NCBI GenBank assembly: GCA_050187415.1
Contig: JBFWXN010000016.1
Location: 19,484-83,483 of the forward strand
Source: Ga0077555 sp050187415
GTDB lineage: Bacteria; Pseudomonadota; Alphaproteobacteria; Rhizobiales; Hyphomicrobiaceae
Length of the DNA: 64,000 bases
Direction: 5' to 3'
In this document: one piece after another, positions 46,108 through 55,563 of the stretch
Numbering within the stretch: position 1 is the first letter of the stretch
Layout of the letters: each line of letters begins with the position of its first letter
Notes under the pieces: model-generated
The model's database searches: none
Told to the model about the DNA's origin: nothing
The model's input: only the letters and a program-made list of their open reading frames with translations
Program-made: the position numbers and the translations under genes

Positions 46108-46668
46108 CTACCCCGCACCCGATGGGGGCCGCTGCAGGTCCCGCCGGCCCATCACGTCCCGTAGGATCAAATCGGCCAATCCTGCGACATCATCCAGATT
46201 GTAGACGGGGCGACCGTCCCCCTCGGTCGCATGATCGGCGGCGATGGCGATCACGTGCGGATCGTCCCTCGCCAACGGTTCGCGGCTGGCGGATCCGTGC
46301 CGGCGCGCCTCGATCTTGGGTATGGCTGAACGCTTGTAGCCCTCGGCGATGACCAGGTCGCACGGATCGAGCATTTGCAGGATCCTGTGTAGACCGGGTT
46401 CCGCCGCACCGGCGAACTCCTTGATGATGGCCAAGCGTTCCTGAGAGATCACCGCCACCTGCCGGGCCCCGGCGCGTCGATGCCGAGCACTGTCGGACTC
46501 CCCCTGGTCGATCTGAAACGTGTGATGCGCGTGTTTCACCGTCGCCACGTTGCAGCCGCGCGACACCAGCTCCTCCACGAGACGAACGACGAGCGTCGTC
46601 TTTCCCGAGTTCTTCCAGCCGACGATCGCGACGACCGGAGTGGGGCTGCCGCCGACGAGGGTTGTCAT
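46108..46668 (-). CDS. mobB: molybdopterin-guanine dinucleotide biosynthesis protein B
   Basis: MobB is a GTP-binding accessory protein that aids attachment of GMP to molybdopterin. The 186-residue protein begins with VVAIVGWKNSGKTTLVVRLV (Walker A). It then has TVKHAHHTFQIDQGESDS, which belongs to the family signature, and LVIAEGYKRSAIPKIE near residue 110. The ATG at 46668 overlaps the mobA stop by four bases (ATGA), so it is translated together with mobA. This supplies bis-MGD for enzymes of the DMSO-reductase family, which are not in this window. Confidence 0.93.
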   Translation of the reverse strand: MTTLVGGSPTPVVAIVGWKNSGKTTLVVRLVEELVSRGCNVATVKHAHHTFQIDQGESDSARHRRAGARQVAVISQERLAIIKEFAGAAEPGLHRILQMLDPCDLVIAEGYKRSAIPKIEARRHGSASREPLARDDPHVIAIAADHATEGDGRPVYNLDDVAGLADLILRDVMGRRDLQRPPSGAG

Positions 46669-47309
46669 GGGTCCACTACATCCAGAAGGCGACGCACCTC
46701 GGCAAGCTCGGCGGGTGTGTTGGCGTTGAAAAATGGATCGATGGTCTCTTTGCCGATCGGAAGCAACGGGAAATCGACCACCGTCGCCGCATACGATCCG
46801 GCCCAGGCGCGCACCTTTCGCGCTCCAGCACCCAGTCTTGCCTCGAGATCGTTCGAGAGATCGACCGGCCACAACCCTATCACGGGGTGCAGCGCACCAG
46901 CCGACCGAGCCATGGCGAGGCGGCTTCCGCTGCCTTCAAGCGCCGATACCAAGCGTCTGACGAGGTCTGGCGGCAGAAAAGGCACGTCGCTGGGGACCGA
47001 TAGCACGTGCGTCGCACTGGAGGTATTGGTTTCGGCCCAGCGCATGCCGGCCAATATGCCAGCCAAAGGCCCCGCATGACTTTCGGCCATATCGGGGACA
47101 ACGGGCAGGGCGAGGTCGGCAAATCGAGACGGATCTCCGTTGGCACTGAGAACCAAGCCCGCAACCTGGGAAGTAAGGCGTCGCACCACCTCTCCGAGCA
47201 TGCTGGTGCGGCCAAGCGGCAAAAGCCCCTTGTCGCCGCCTCCCATGCGGCTGGACAGCCCCCCGGCGAGGATCACCCCGATAATCTGCTCACGACGCAC
47301 GCGTTCCAT
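46665..47309 (-). CDS. mobA: molybdenum cofactor guanylyltransferase
   Basis: Transfers GMP from GTP to molybdopterin. The 214-residue nucleotidyltransferase has the N-terminal signature VILAGGLSSRMGGGDKGLLP, with the nucleotide loop and the lysine. The metal-binding Asp lies in VPSDVPFLPPDL, and a typical C-terminal NTPAELAEVRRL. The ATG at 47309 is the first gene of a small operon mobA-mobB followed by the subtilisin-like gene. Its promoter region lies between this and the DUF1761 gene, which reads away on the plus strand. Confidence 0.93.
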   Translation of the reverse strand: MERVRREQIIGVILAGGLSSRMGGGDKGLLPLGRTSMLGEVVRRLTSQVAGLVLSANGDPSRFADLALPVVPDMAESHAGPLAGILAGMRWAETNTSSATHVLSVPSDVPFLPPDLVRRLVSALEGSGSRLAMARSAGALHPVIGLWPVDLSNDLEARLGAGARKVRAWAGSYAATVVDFPLLPIGKETIDPFFNANTPAELAEVRRLLDVVDP

Positions 47310-47501
47310 GCTGCAACTTTAGCGCGGGCGCGGGACAAGCCAAGCGCCCCCCGGATGGCAGCCGGTCGCATGGGGATCGCGGCGACCCCACATAATGGCG
47401 TGTAGTCTAGGCTGGCAGGTGCAGGGCAACCCGTCCGGGCACGAGGCGTCTGTCCGGCAGGCCGTCGGAGCCTCAAGGCGCAGTTGAGAAGGGTCAGACC
47501 G

Positions 47502-47919
47502 ATGACGTTCGTCCTGGGCTATCCCCCTCGCCGCGGCAGCCAGCTTCGTCTTCGGCGGGATCTGGTACGGTCTCCTGTCGAAGCCTTGGATGGAGGCGTC
47601 GGGTCTTCGCGAAGACCAATTCGAAAGCGGGAAAGGGGCCTCGCTGGCGCCGTTCGCCATCACACTCGTCGCGCAGTCGGTCATGGCGTGGGTGCTGGCA
47701 GGCTTGTTGCTCCACCTGCACCGCTCCGGCATGGGCATGACTGCGCGGAGCGGGGCGCTCTCGGGCTTTTTCATCTGGCTGGGCTTCATCGCGACGACCC
47801 TGGTCGTGAACCATCAATTCCAAATGCGCAAGACGGCCCTGACGGTCATCGACGGCGGTCATTGGCTGGGCGTGATGCTCATCCAGGGCGCCATGCTCGG
47901 AGCGTTTGGTCTGCGGTAA
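47502..47919 (+). pseudogene. DUF1761 membrane protein with apparent N-terminal frameshift
   Basis: The frame from 47590 to 47919 gives a DUF1761-type four-helix protein (ITLVAQSVMAWVLAGLLLHL, SGALSGFFIWLGFIATTLVV, INHQF-like region, VMLIQGAMLGAFGLR). Upstream in the same frame the sequence continues without stop as SWAIPLAAAASFVFGGIWYG, the first helix of the family, but it has no ATG, GTG or TTG; a TGA closes it at 47503. An ATG with AAGGG upstream lies at 47502, one base out of frame. A single-base change near 47505-47520 would join them. It is a sequencing error, a real frameshift, or an unusual start. Confidence 0.65.
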
Positions 47920-48064
47920 CGAGTGCGTGCCGCACCGCTCGCTCGGCGCTGGACGTGCAGGCCCCGGCGCGCGTCCAATCAACTCGCCGGGACAACTGGC
48001 GATTGCGCGCGCCCCGTCCGCCCCGCTATTGATTAGCAAAAGCCAGCTTCCGGGAGGATTTGCG

Positions 48065-50017
48065 ATGTCCGACAAGGTCTATGCGGTGCCCGCCGAATGG
48101 GCCGCGCGCGCCTGGGTCGACGAGCAGAAGTATCAAGCCATGTACCGGCGCTCCGTCGAGGACCCCGAGGGCTTCTGGGGCGAGATGGGCCGGCGGCTCG
48201 ACTGGATCAAGCCCTACACAAAGGTCAAGAACACGTCCTTCGCGCCCGGCGCGGTGTCCATCAAATGGTACGAGGATGGCGTGCTCAACGTGTGCGCCAA
48301 TTGTGTGGACCGTCACCTCGCCAAGCGCGCCGACCAAGTGGCCATCATCTGGGAGGGTGACGATCCGACGGTCGATGCGGCGATCACGTACAAGCAGTTG
48401 CACGAGCGGGTTTCGCGTTTCGCCAACGTGCTGAAGGCGAACGGCGTCAGGAAAGGCGACCGGGTCACCATCTACATGCCGATGATCCCCGATGCGACGT
48501 ACGCCATGCTCGCTTGCGCGCGCATCGGCGCCGTGCACTCGGTCGTGTTCGGCGGCTTCTCGCCGGAAAGCCTCGCAAACCGCATCGACGACGCCCAATC
48601 GAGCTTCGTCATCACCTCTGATGAAGGCGTCCGCGGCGGGCGGCCGATCGCCCTCAAGAAGAACACCGATGATGCGCTCAAGCTATGCGCGAAACCTGCC
48701 GCCAAGGTCCTCGTGGTGCGCCATACCGGGAACCAGGTGCCGATGACGGCCGGTCGTGACATCTGGCTGCATGACGAGCTGCCCAAGGTGTCCGCCGACT
48801 GCCCGCCTGAGCCGATGAACGCCGAGGATCCGCTGTTCATCCTCTATACGTCGGGATCGACCGGCAAGCCGAAGGGCGTCCTGCACACCACAGGTGGGTA
48901 TCTCGTCTACGCGTCCATGACGCACCAGTACGTATTCGATTACCACGAAGGTGATATCTACTGGTGCACGGCGGATGTCGGTTGGGTGACCGGCCACAGC
49001 TACATCGTCTACGGGCCGCTTTGCAACGGCGCGACGACGCTGATGTTCGAAGGGGTGCCAAATTATCCGACCGCCTCGCGGTTCTGGCATGTCGTCGACA
49101 AGTGGAAGGTCAACATCTTCTACACGGCCCCGACGGCGATCCGCGCGCTGATGGGCGCGGGCGACGACTTCGTGAAGCGCGCCAGCCGTGCCTCGCTTCG
49201 CCTGCTCGGCTCCGTCGGAGAGCCCATCAATCCAGAAGCCTGGGAATGGTATCATCGCGTGGTCGGCGACGAGCGCTGTCCGGTTGTCGACACCTGGTGG
49301 CAAACGGAGACGGGCGGCATCCTGATTACGCCGCTGCCGGGTGCAACCAAGACCAAACCCGGGTCGGCGACGTTGCCGTTTTTTGGTATCAAACCGGCAC
49401 TGGTCGACGAGAAGGGTGTCGTGCTCGCGGGGGCCGCTTCCGGCAATCTCGTGATCACGGATAGCTGGCCCGGCCAGATGCGGACGGTCTACGGCGACCA
49501 CCAGCGGTTCATGGACACCTATTTCTCGGCGTACAAGAACCTCTATTTCACAGGCGACGGCTGCCGGCGCGACGAGGATGGCTACTACTGGATCACGGGC
49601 CGCGTCGACGACGTCATCAACGTTTCCGGTCACCGGCTCGGCACGGCCGAAGTCGAAAGCGCCCTTGTGGCCCATCCAAAGGTCGCCGAGGCGGCCGTGG
49701 TCGGCGCTCCGCACGATCTCAAGGGACAAGGCATCTACTGCTATGTGACGCTCAACGCCGGCGAGAAGGGCTCCGATGCGCTCAAAAAGGAGTTGGTCGG
49801 CGAGGTGCGCAAGCACATCGGACCGACGGCGTCGCCGGATTGGATCCAGTTCTCGCCGGGGCTGCCGAAGACGCGGTCGGGAAAGATCATGCGCCGCATC
49901 CTGCGCAAGATCGCGGAGGATGATTTCTCGAACCTCGGCGATACGTCGACGCTGGCCGATCCGGCCGTCGTGACCGATCTCGTCGACAACCGGCAGAACC
50001 GGAGGCCGGGGACATAG
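48065..50017 (+). CDS. acs: acetate--CoA ligase (acetyl-CoA synthetase)
   Basis: A 650-residue ANL-family enzyme making acetyl-CoA from acetate, ATP and CoA. The P-loop YTSGSTGKPKGVLHTTGGY, the adenylate-binding YTAPTAIRALMG and WWQTETGG, the hinge RVDDVINVSGHRLGTAEVES and the catalytic lysine in LPKTRSGKIMRRILRK are all present. That lysine is the known acetylation site for post-translational silencing. The ATG at 48065 has GGGAGG eight bases upstream. A one-base shifted-frame DUF1761 gene lies upstream. Length matches the family. Confidence 0.95.
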   Translation: MSDKVYAVPAEWAARAWVDEQKYQAMYRRSVEDPEGFWGEMGRRLDWIKPYTKVKNTSFAPGAVSIKWYEDGVLNVCANCVDRHLAKRADQVAIIWEGDDPTVDAAITYKQLHERVSRFANVLKANGVRKGDRVTIYMPMIPDATYAMLACARIGAVHSVVFGGFSPESLANRIDDAQSSFVITSDEGVRGGRPIALKKNTDDALKLCAKPAAKVLVVRHTGNQVPMTAGRDIWLHDELPKVSADCPPEPMNAEDPLFILYTSGSTGKPKGVLHTTGGYLVYASMTHQYVFDYHEGDIYWCTADVGWVTGHSYIVYGPLCNGATTLMFEGVPNYPTASRFWHVVDKWKVNIFYTAPTAIRALMGAGDDFVKRASRASLRLLGSVGEPINPEAWEWYHRVVGDERCPVVDTWWQTETGGILITPLPGATKTKPGSATLPFFGIKPALVDEKGVVLAGAASGNLVITDSWPGQMRTVYGDHQRFMDTYFSAYKNLYFTGDGCRRDEDGYYWITGRVDDVINVSGHRLGTAEVESALVAHPKVAEAAVVGAPHDLKGQGIYCYVTLNAGEKGSDALKKELVGEVRKHIGPTASPDWIQFSPGLPKTRSGKIMRRILRKIAEDDFSNLGDTSTLADPAVVTDLVDNRQNRRPGT

Positions 50018-50199
50018 CCGATTCCACGGACTTCCGGCTTGATGTTCGACGATGCGCTCGCGCGCGGCACTGGTCGCGCCGGTGCACACGGACAGCGGGC
50101 CATCGATGAAACGGCGGTGTCTGCTCGGCCGCATAGCCTTCGGGGCGTGCCCTGGGCCGGCCGATCGAGCACGATCCAGCCACTGGGCAAGGGGACACC

Positions 50200-51357
50200 A
50201 TGGCCGAGCCGATCATCATCGTTGGCGGGGGACAAGCCGGCGCGAAGGCCGCCGAGACGCTGCGGCGGCTCGGATACGACGGCGACATCCTGCTGATCGG
50301 CGAAGAGCCGCATGAGCCTTATCAGAGGCCGCCTCTTTCGAAAAAATTTCTCTCGGGCGAGTTCGTCACGGCCCGTCTGTGGCTGAACGGCCCCGGCTAC
50401 TACGAGAGCACCGGGGTGGAGTTGGTCACGGGCGAGCGCGTCGTAGCGATCGATCGGGATGGAAAATGCATCGAGACAGCCGCTGGCCGCCGGCTTGCCT
50501 ACGACAAGCTTCTGCTGGCGACCGGCTCGCGCCCCCGCGCGCTACCGATCCCCGGCGCCGAGCTACCCGGCGTGCATATGCTGCGATCGATCGGCGACGT
50601 GCTGGCCATGCAGAGCATTCGACAGGGCCTCAGCCGTGTCGTCATTATCGGGGGCGGCTACATCGGGCTCGAGGTTGCGGCCATGTTGCGCCAGATGAAC
50701 AACGCAGCGACGGTGATCGAAGCGCAGGCGCGACTGCTTCAGCGAGTTGCCGGGCCAGAGATCTCCGACTTCTTCCATGCGCTGCATGCCGGCAGGGGCG
50801 TTTCGGTCCGCCTCGGGGCCAGCGTCAAGCGCATCGTCGGGCAGAGCCGTGTCGAAGGAGTCGAGACCGATGACGGATTGATCCCCGCCGATCTCGTGCT
50901 CGTGGCCGCCGGCAGTGTCGCCAACGACGAATTGGCGCGTGACGCCGGTCTTGCGACCAAAGACGGCGTCCTCGTCGACGACCGATGCCATGCCGGCGCC
51001 GGCATATTCGCGGCCGGGGATTGCGCGCGTTTCCACTCACGCCGCTACGGCCGCAGCATCCGGCTGGAGAGTGTGCAAAATGCAACCGATCAAGCACGCG
51101 CCGCCGCTGCCGCCATGCTCGGCGCATCGGACGTGTACGATCCGGTGCCTTGGTTCTGGTCGGATCAATATGACGTCAAGCTGCAGATTGCCGGCCTCAG
51201 CCACGGCTATGACCGTACCGAAATGATGGGCGATCCCGAGAAACCAAGCTTTTCACTGGCCTACTTTGCGGCCGACCGGCTGCTTTGCGTGGATGCCGTC
51301 AACGAGCCTCGCTCCCACATGCTGGCCCGGCGGCAACTCGCCGAACCGAAGCCGTGA
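50200..51357 (+). CDS. ferredoxin-reductase-type FAD/NAD(P) oxidoreductase
   Basis: A 385-residue flavoprotein of the rhodocoxin/putidaredoxin/rubredoxin reductase group. FAD motif IIVGGGQAGAKAAETLR at the N-terminus, second Rossmann motif VVIIGGGYIGLEVAAMLRQ near residue 150, and FAAGDCARF near 267 are in the proper order. The C-terminal reductase domain includes PVPWFWSDQYDVKLQIAGL. The partner ferredoxin or P450 is not seen nearby. The ATG at 50200 follows AAGGGG. It converges with the ABC permease gene downstream. Confidence 0.92.
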   Translation: MAEPIIIVGGGQAGAKAAETLRRLGYDGDILLIGEEPHEPYQRPPLSKKFLSGEFVTARLWLNGPGYYESTGVELVTGERVVAIDRDGKCIETAAGRRLAYDKLLLATGSRPRALPIPGAELPGVHMLRSIGDVLAMQSIRQGLSRVVIIGGGYIGLEVAAMLRQMNNAATVIEAQARLLQRVAGPEISDFFHALHAGRGVSVRLGASVKRIVGQSRVEGVETDDGLIPADLVLVAAGSVANDELARDAGLATKDGVLVDDRCHAGAGIFAAGDCARFHSRRYGRSIRLESVQNATDQARAAAAAMLGASDVYDPVPWFWSDQYDVKLQIAGLSHGYDRTEMMGDPEKPSFSLAYFAADRLLCVDAVNEPRSHMLARRQLAEPKP

Positions 51358-51393
51358 GCCCTATGGGCCTGCCGGTCGCTGCACGGCCTCGCG

Positions 51394-52299
51394 TCAAAGC
51401 TGCCTCAGCTTCGGATCGAGGGCGTCCCGTACCGAGTCTCCGAACAGGTTGAATCCGAAGACGGCGAGCGTGATCGCGAGGCCGGGAAATATCGCGACCC
51501 AAGGTGCGCTCTCGGCGTACTCTTCGGCGCCGCCGCGCAGCATCAGCCCCCAGGCAGGTGTCGGCTCCTGCACGCCGAGGCCGAGATAGGACAGAGAGGC
51601 CTCGATGAGAATGGCCTGTCCGACGGATGCCGTGAAGATAATGAGATACGGCGCCATCACGTTCGGCACCATGTGGCGCAGAATGATCCGGGCATGACTG
51701 AAGCCGCATGCGCGGGCCGCATCGATGTAGGGGATTTCGCGTATCGCAAGGGCGCTCGAGCGCACGACACGCGCGCAGCGGGGGATGAACGGCACGGTGA
51801 TCGCCAGGATCACCTTGAACGCGTCGCCGACCGGCAGCGCATCGCCGATCGAGACGACCGCCAGTGCAAGGATGATGAGCGGGAAGGCCATCAACACGTC
51901 CATTACGCGCTGAAAGAGCAGGTCGAACGTGCCACCGAAATAGGCGCTGGCGACGCCCAGTACGAGCCCGAGCGAGGCGCCGATGAAGGCCGAGACGAAA
52001 CCAACCAGGAGCGCGGTCCGTGCGCCGAAGACGATGCGGGTGAAGAGATCCCGACCGTACTGGTCCGTGCCGAGGATATGCTCGTGGCTCGGCGCTTCGA
52101 GCATCACGCCGAAGTCGTTCGCCGTCGGGTCGTAGCTCGTGATCACCGGCGCGAAGATTGCCATGAAGATCATGATCACCACGACCAGCGCGCCCGCCGT
52201 GCCGAGCATGTTCTTGCGCGCGAAGCGCAGCGCCGCCGTCAGCTTCGAGACTCGCGCCGGCATCCGGTCGGTTGCAGCGAAATCCTCTACGGTTGTCAT
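51394..52299 (-). CDS. ABC importer permease, DppC/OppC type
   Basis: A 301-residue inner-membrane protein with about six helices and the cytoplasmic EAA loop (YIDAARACGFSHARIILRH, then HMVPNVMAPYLII). The N-terminal OppC-type segment with a transmembrane helix and the periplasmic HEHILGTDQYGRDLFTR motif identify the DppC/OppC family. It would form a heterodimer with the permease encoded upstream. The start is 12 bases after that gene's stop. No ATPase genes follow; the next gene is on the other strand. Confidence 0.92.
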   Translation of the reverse strand: MTTVEDFAATDRMPARVSKLTAALRFARKNMLGTAGALVVVIMIFMAIFAPVITSYDPTANDFGVMLEAPSHEHILGTDQYGRDLFTRIVFGARTALLVGFVSAFIGASLGLVLGVASAYFGGTFDLLFQRVMDVLMAFPLIILALAVVSIGDALPVGDAFKVILAITVPFIPRCARVVRSSALAIREIPYIDAARACGFSHARIILRHMVPNVMAPYLIIFTASVGQAILIEASLSYLGLGVQEPTPAWGLMLRGGAEEYAESAPWVAIFPGLAITLAVFGFNLFGDSVRDALDPKLRQL

Positions 52300-52311
52300 C
52301 TCGGTGTCACC

Positions 52312-53286
52312 TCAGCGAACGTAGCGAATGCGCGGATCGAGCCACGCGTAGAAGATGTCGATAAAGAAGTTCGTGAGGGCAAAGATCGCGACGACAAGCA
52401 TCACCAGGGATTGGGTCATGTTGTAGTCGTGGTTCTCCACCGACTCGACAAAGAGCTTGCCGATACCGTTGAGATTGAACACCTGCTCGGTGACGACGAG
52501 GCCGCCCATCAGGAAGGCGAACTCGATGCCGATCACAGTGATCACCGGCAGCAAGGCGTTTCTGAGCGCATGCCTGCGAATGACCAGCGTCTCGAAGACG
52601 CCCTTCGCGCGCGCTGTGCGAACATAGTCCTCGCGCAGCACCTCGAGAACCGCGGACCGGGTCATGCGCGTTGCCACGGCCGAATAGCGATAGCCAGTGG
52701 CCAAGGCGGGCCAGATCAGCATGGACAGATTGTACCAAGGGTCGACCCAGATCGGCCTGTAAGTGATCGGCGGCATCCACGACTCGCCGAACCAGGCCTT
52801 GGAGGCGATGAGAATGCCGAGAATGATCAGGATGCCGAGCCAGAACGACGGCACCGCGATGCCGGCGATCGAGAACGTGCGGACCGCGTAGTCGATCCAG
52901 GTGTCCTGCTTCACGGCAGAGATGGTACCAAGCGGAATCGCGATCATGATCGAGACGATGGTCGCCATGATCGCGACTTGCAGCGAAAGCTCGAACCTCA
53001 GCGCGACCTCGTTGAAGATCGGCTGACCGGTCCACATCGACTTGCCGAAATCGCCGACGACGAAGCCCGAGATGAAATCCCAGAATTGAACCCACAGCGA
53101 TCTGTCTAGTCCCAGATCGACGCGGCACTGGCGGACGACGTCTAGATCCACGGAGGCGCCGCCGCCTGCCATTCGGAGATAGCAAATGTCGCCGGGGATG
53201 GCGCGCATGAGCAAAAAGACCAGCACCGCGGCCCCGAACAACGTCGGGATCATCAGCAGCAGGCGCTTGGTGACGTATTGAGCCAT
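52312..53286 (-). CDS. ABC importer permease, DppB/OppB type
   Basis: A 324-residue membrane protein with an N-terminal helix (YVTKRLLLMIPTLFGAAVLV), a conserved periplasmic part (VDLGLDRSLWVQFWDFISGF) and the EAA loop (DYVRTARAKGVFETLVIRRH). It is the OppB-type partner of the OppC-like permease. Between it and the substrate-binding protein gene upstream lies a 30-base perfect hairpin, as often found between binding-protein and permease genes. Confidence 0.92.
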   Translation of the reverse strand: MAQYVTKRLLLMIPTLFGAAVLVFLLMRAIPGDICYLRMAGGGASVDLDVVRQCRVDLGLDRSLWVQFWDFISGFVVGDFGKSMWTGQPIFNEVALRFELSLQVAIMATIVSIMIAIPLGTISAVKQDTWIDYAVRTFSIAGIAVPSFWLGILIILGILIASKAWFGESWMPPITYRPIWVDPWYNLSMLIWPALATGYRYSAVATRMTRSAVLEVLREDYVRTARAKGVFETLVIRRHALRNALLPVITVIGIEFAFLMGGLVVTEQVFNLNGIGKLFVESVENHDYNMTQSLVMLVVAIFALTNFFIDIFYAWLDPRIRYVR

Positions 53287-53330
53287 GAATTTCGGGTCCG
53301 CCAGATGGATCGCAAGCTGCTATCGGTGTT

Positions 53331-53360
53331 GGCGCCGGCCACTAACAACCGGCCGGCGCC
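53331..53360 (-). repeat. perfect inverted repeat between binding-protein and permease genes
   Basis: GGCGCCGGCC at 53331-53340 and GGCCGGCGCC at 53351-53360 form a ten-base GC stem with a ten-base loop, 14 bases after the binding-protein stop. No T-tract follows in the direction of transcription, so it more likely protects the upstream mRNA from decay and lowers permease expression than terminates. Confidence 0.7.
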
Positions 53361-53373
53361 GCCCCGCCCAAAC

Positions 53374-54987
53374 TCACGAGTCGTGATCGATCCACAGTCC
53401 CGACAAGTCCTGGTTCAGGTAGTGGCTCGGCGAGATTTTCCATCCTTTCAGATAGCTCCGGTGCGGAATGATGCGATACCACCAGAATATCTGGAAGTTG
53501 TGGGCCTCCTCGTCCATGACGCGCTTCTCATACTGCGCCATCAACCTCTTCTGCTCGGCCTCGTCGCCCAGCGTGATCATTTTGTCGTAGATCTTCTCGA
53601 GTTCCGGGTCCTTGAAGACGCCCATCTGCTGGCCAGACCGGCCGGTGGGCAGGTAGTAGGCCACATCAAGCAGCGGGTTCACGACCGACTGGCAATTGGC
53701 GGTAACGCCGACGTCGAAGTCGCCGGCTCTCAAACCCGCGAACCAGCCCGCCGTCGCTTCATTGCGCATCTTCGCCGTGATGCCGACCTTCTTCCATTGG
53801 TCGATCATCCAGGTGCCGACGATCGTGTACGGCTGATCGGTCGCCCGATTGAGGAACGTGAAACTCAAGTTCGGATGCCCGGCCTCCTTGAGCAGACGGC
53901 GCGCCTCGGCACGCGACTTCTCGATGTCCGGCCAATAGCCAGCAACCTTGTGCAACTCGTCCGCCGACAAGCCCAAGGGATGCCCCGGGAAGACGAGACC
54001 ACCCGCAGCCTTGACGATGGCGATCTTGGAAAGATCCTTGGAACCACCCCAACGGTCGAGTGCAAGTGTCAGCGCGCGCCTGACACGCACGTCATCGAAC
54101 GGCTTTCGCGAATGGTTGGGCGTCAGCACCAGCCCACAATTCCAGTCGCTCTCCTGGACGGTAATGTCTTTGCCCAGCGCCCGCACCAGGTCGTCACGGC
54201 TCTTCGGCGGGAAGCCGCGGAACTCGATGGCCGCCTGGTCGCCACGGATGGCCTGCACGCGTAGCGATTGCTTCTTGGCGAAAATCGCCTCGAAACCGTC
54301 GAGATAAGGCAGGCCCTTGTGATAGTAATCCTTGTTCGCCTTGCCGGTGATGCGAGCGCCAGCCTCGCGCTTGTCGAAAACGAACGGGCCGGTGCCGACC
54401 ACATTCTTCTCGTACCATCTCGGATCCGCCGCGAGCTTCTCCTTCGAGTAGACGAAGTTGTAGGGGTTCGCGAGCACCGGAATGAAGGCCCCGGACGGAT
54501 GCTTCAACTTGAAGACCACCGTCTCGTCGTCCGGTGACGTTACACTCTCGATCATCGAGAATTGTGCCTTGCGTGCGCTGAGCACGCCCTCCCCCGGAAA
54601 TACGATGTGCTGGTACGTGGCCTCGACGTCCTTCGCCGTCATCGGCGCGCCGTCGTGGAACTTCACGCCTTTCCTGATCTTGAACGTGTAGGTTTTTCCA
54701 CCGTCGGTGGGCTTCGGCATTTCCGTGCACAAGTCGCAGACGAAATCGGTCAGTGACGCCGGATTATTTGGATTGACGCGTATCAGCACGCTATAAAAAG
54801 GTGCGATCGGATGAATGAGCGCGAATGTCGTCTCGCGATGTCCATCGAAGCTCGGAGGCTCATCCGGCACCACGAACTTCAGGATACCACCGCGTTTGGG
54901 CTCATCCTTCGCGGCCACCCCGCTACTCGCCGCCAACGCGGCGCTGAGCGCAAGCCACGCGACCTGCCGGGTTCTCTTCCTTATCAT
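53374..54987 (-). CDS. periplasmic binding protein of an ABC importer (SBP family 5)
   Basis: A 537-residue solute-binding protein. It has a signal peptide (RQVAWLALSAALAASSGVAA, cleavage near AAKDEP). The family-5 hallmarks of DppA/OppA/NikA-type receptors follow: KRGGILKFVVPDEPPSFDGH, then RKGVKFHDGAPMTAKDVEAT, and NVVGTGPFVFDK. The first Met at 54987 follows GGGAG. Family 5 proteins bind peptides, opines, nickel-chelates or plant signals; ligand unknown. It heads the operon binding protein, permease B, permease C. Confidence 0.92.
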   Translation of the reverse strand: MIRKRTRQVAWLALSAALAASSGVAAKDEPKRGGILKFVVPDEPPSFDGHRETTFALIHPIAPFYSVLIRVNPNNPASLTDFVCDLCTEMPKPTDGGKTYTFKIRKGVKFHDGAPMTAKDVEATYQHIVFPGEGVLSARKAQFSMIESVTSPDDETVVFKLKHPSGAFIPVLANPYNFVYSKEKLAADPRWYEKNVVGTGPFVFDKREAGARITGKANKDYYHKGLPYLDGFEAIFAKKQSLRVQAIRGDQAAIEFRGFPPKSRDDLVRALGKDITVQESDWNCGLVLTPNHSRKPFDDVRVRRALTLALDRWGGSKDLSKIAIVKAAGGLVFPGHPLGLSADELHKVAGYWPDIEKSRAEARRLLKEAGHPNLSFTFLNRATDQPYTIVGTWMIDQWKKVGITAKMRNEATAGWFAGLRAGDFDVGVTANCQSVVNPLLDVAYYLPTGRSGQQMGVFKDPELEKIYDKMITLGDEAEQKRLMAQYEKRVMDEEAHNFQIFWWYRIIPHRSYLKGWKISPSHYLNQDLSGLWIDHDS

Positions 54988-55563
54988 GACGTTTTTCTCC
55001 CATTCTCGAGCCCCGTACGGAACCATGCCGCAGGAGCCTAAAGTCCAGACTTGCTTCGGCTTCGAGATGGCCGAATTTCAAGCCGGCAAACGTAACGCGC
55101 ACCGCGACCGATCAATTCGATCGAACCGACGGCGATTAGTATGGGGCGCTGGGCAATGGCGAGAAATTCAGGCCGCACCTGCGGTCGCGCCCTCGAGCCA
55201 CACCTGCCGCTTGTGAGACGATCTACCGGGTGCGCGTCTGCGACGGCATGACGTTGTCTGCGCATGGTCGCCACCTACCACAGCGGTAGCAGCTGTATCG
55301 AAGCATCTACTTCCTCCCATTCTGAGCCGTTATCTGGCTTCTTTATGCTGTTGCCAAAAGGGACAGCGCCAACTTTGAGCCACTGAAAAGCGACCGATGG
55401 CCGTCCTGCCCTGGAGACGGAACTCCGGCATTTCGTGACTAAGTATCGTGACAAATCGGATTGATGTCACGCGCTAATTCGGTGCCTGACGGCACCGATG
55501 GCGATCATAGCCGGCCGCCTGCCGGGCCGCGAAGGGGGCCGGCCGTATCCCGATAGTCTCGGG
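54988..55563. other. intergenic stretch with one hairpin
   Basis: No gene is apparent in 576 bases between the binding-protein gene and the iclR-type regulator. TCGGTGCC (55479-55486) and GGCACCGA (55491-55498) form an eight-base stem with a TGAC loop, a possible terminator for the regulator gene. I found no tRNA cloverleaf. Confidence 0.4.

Noticed and set aside
55038..55274. 78-codon minus-strand frame in the gap before the iclR gene
   Set aside because: No ribosome site, no domain, shadow-like composition.
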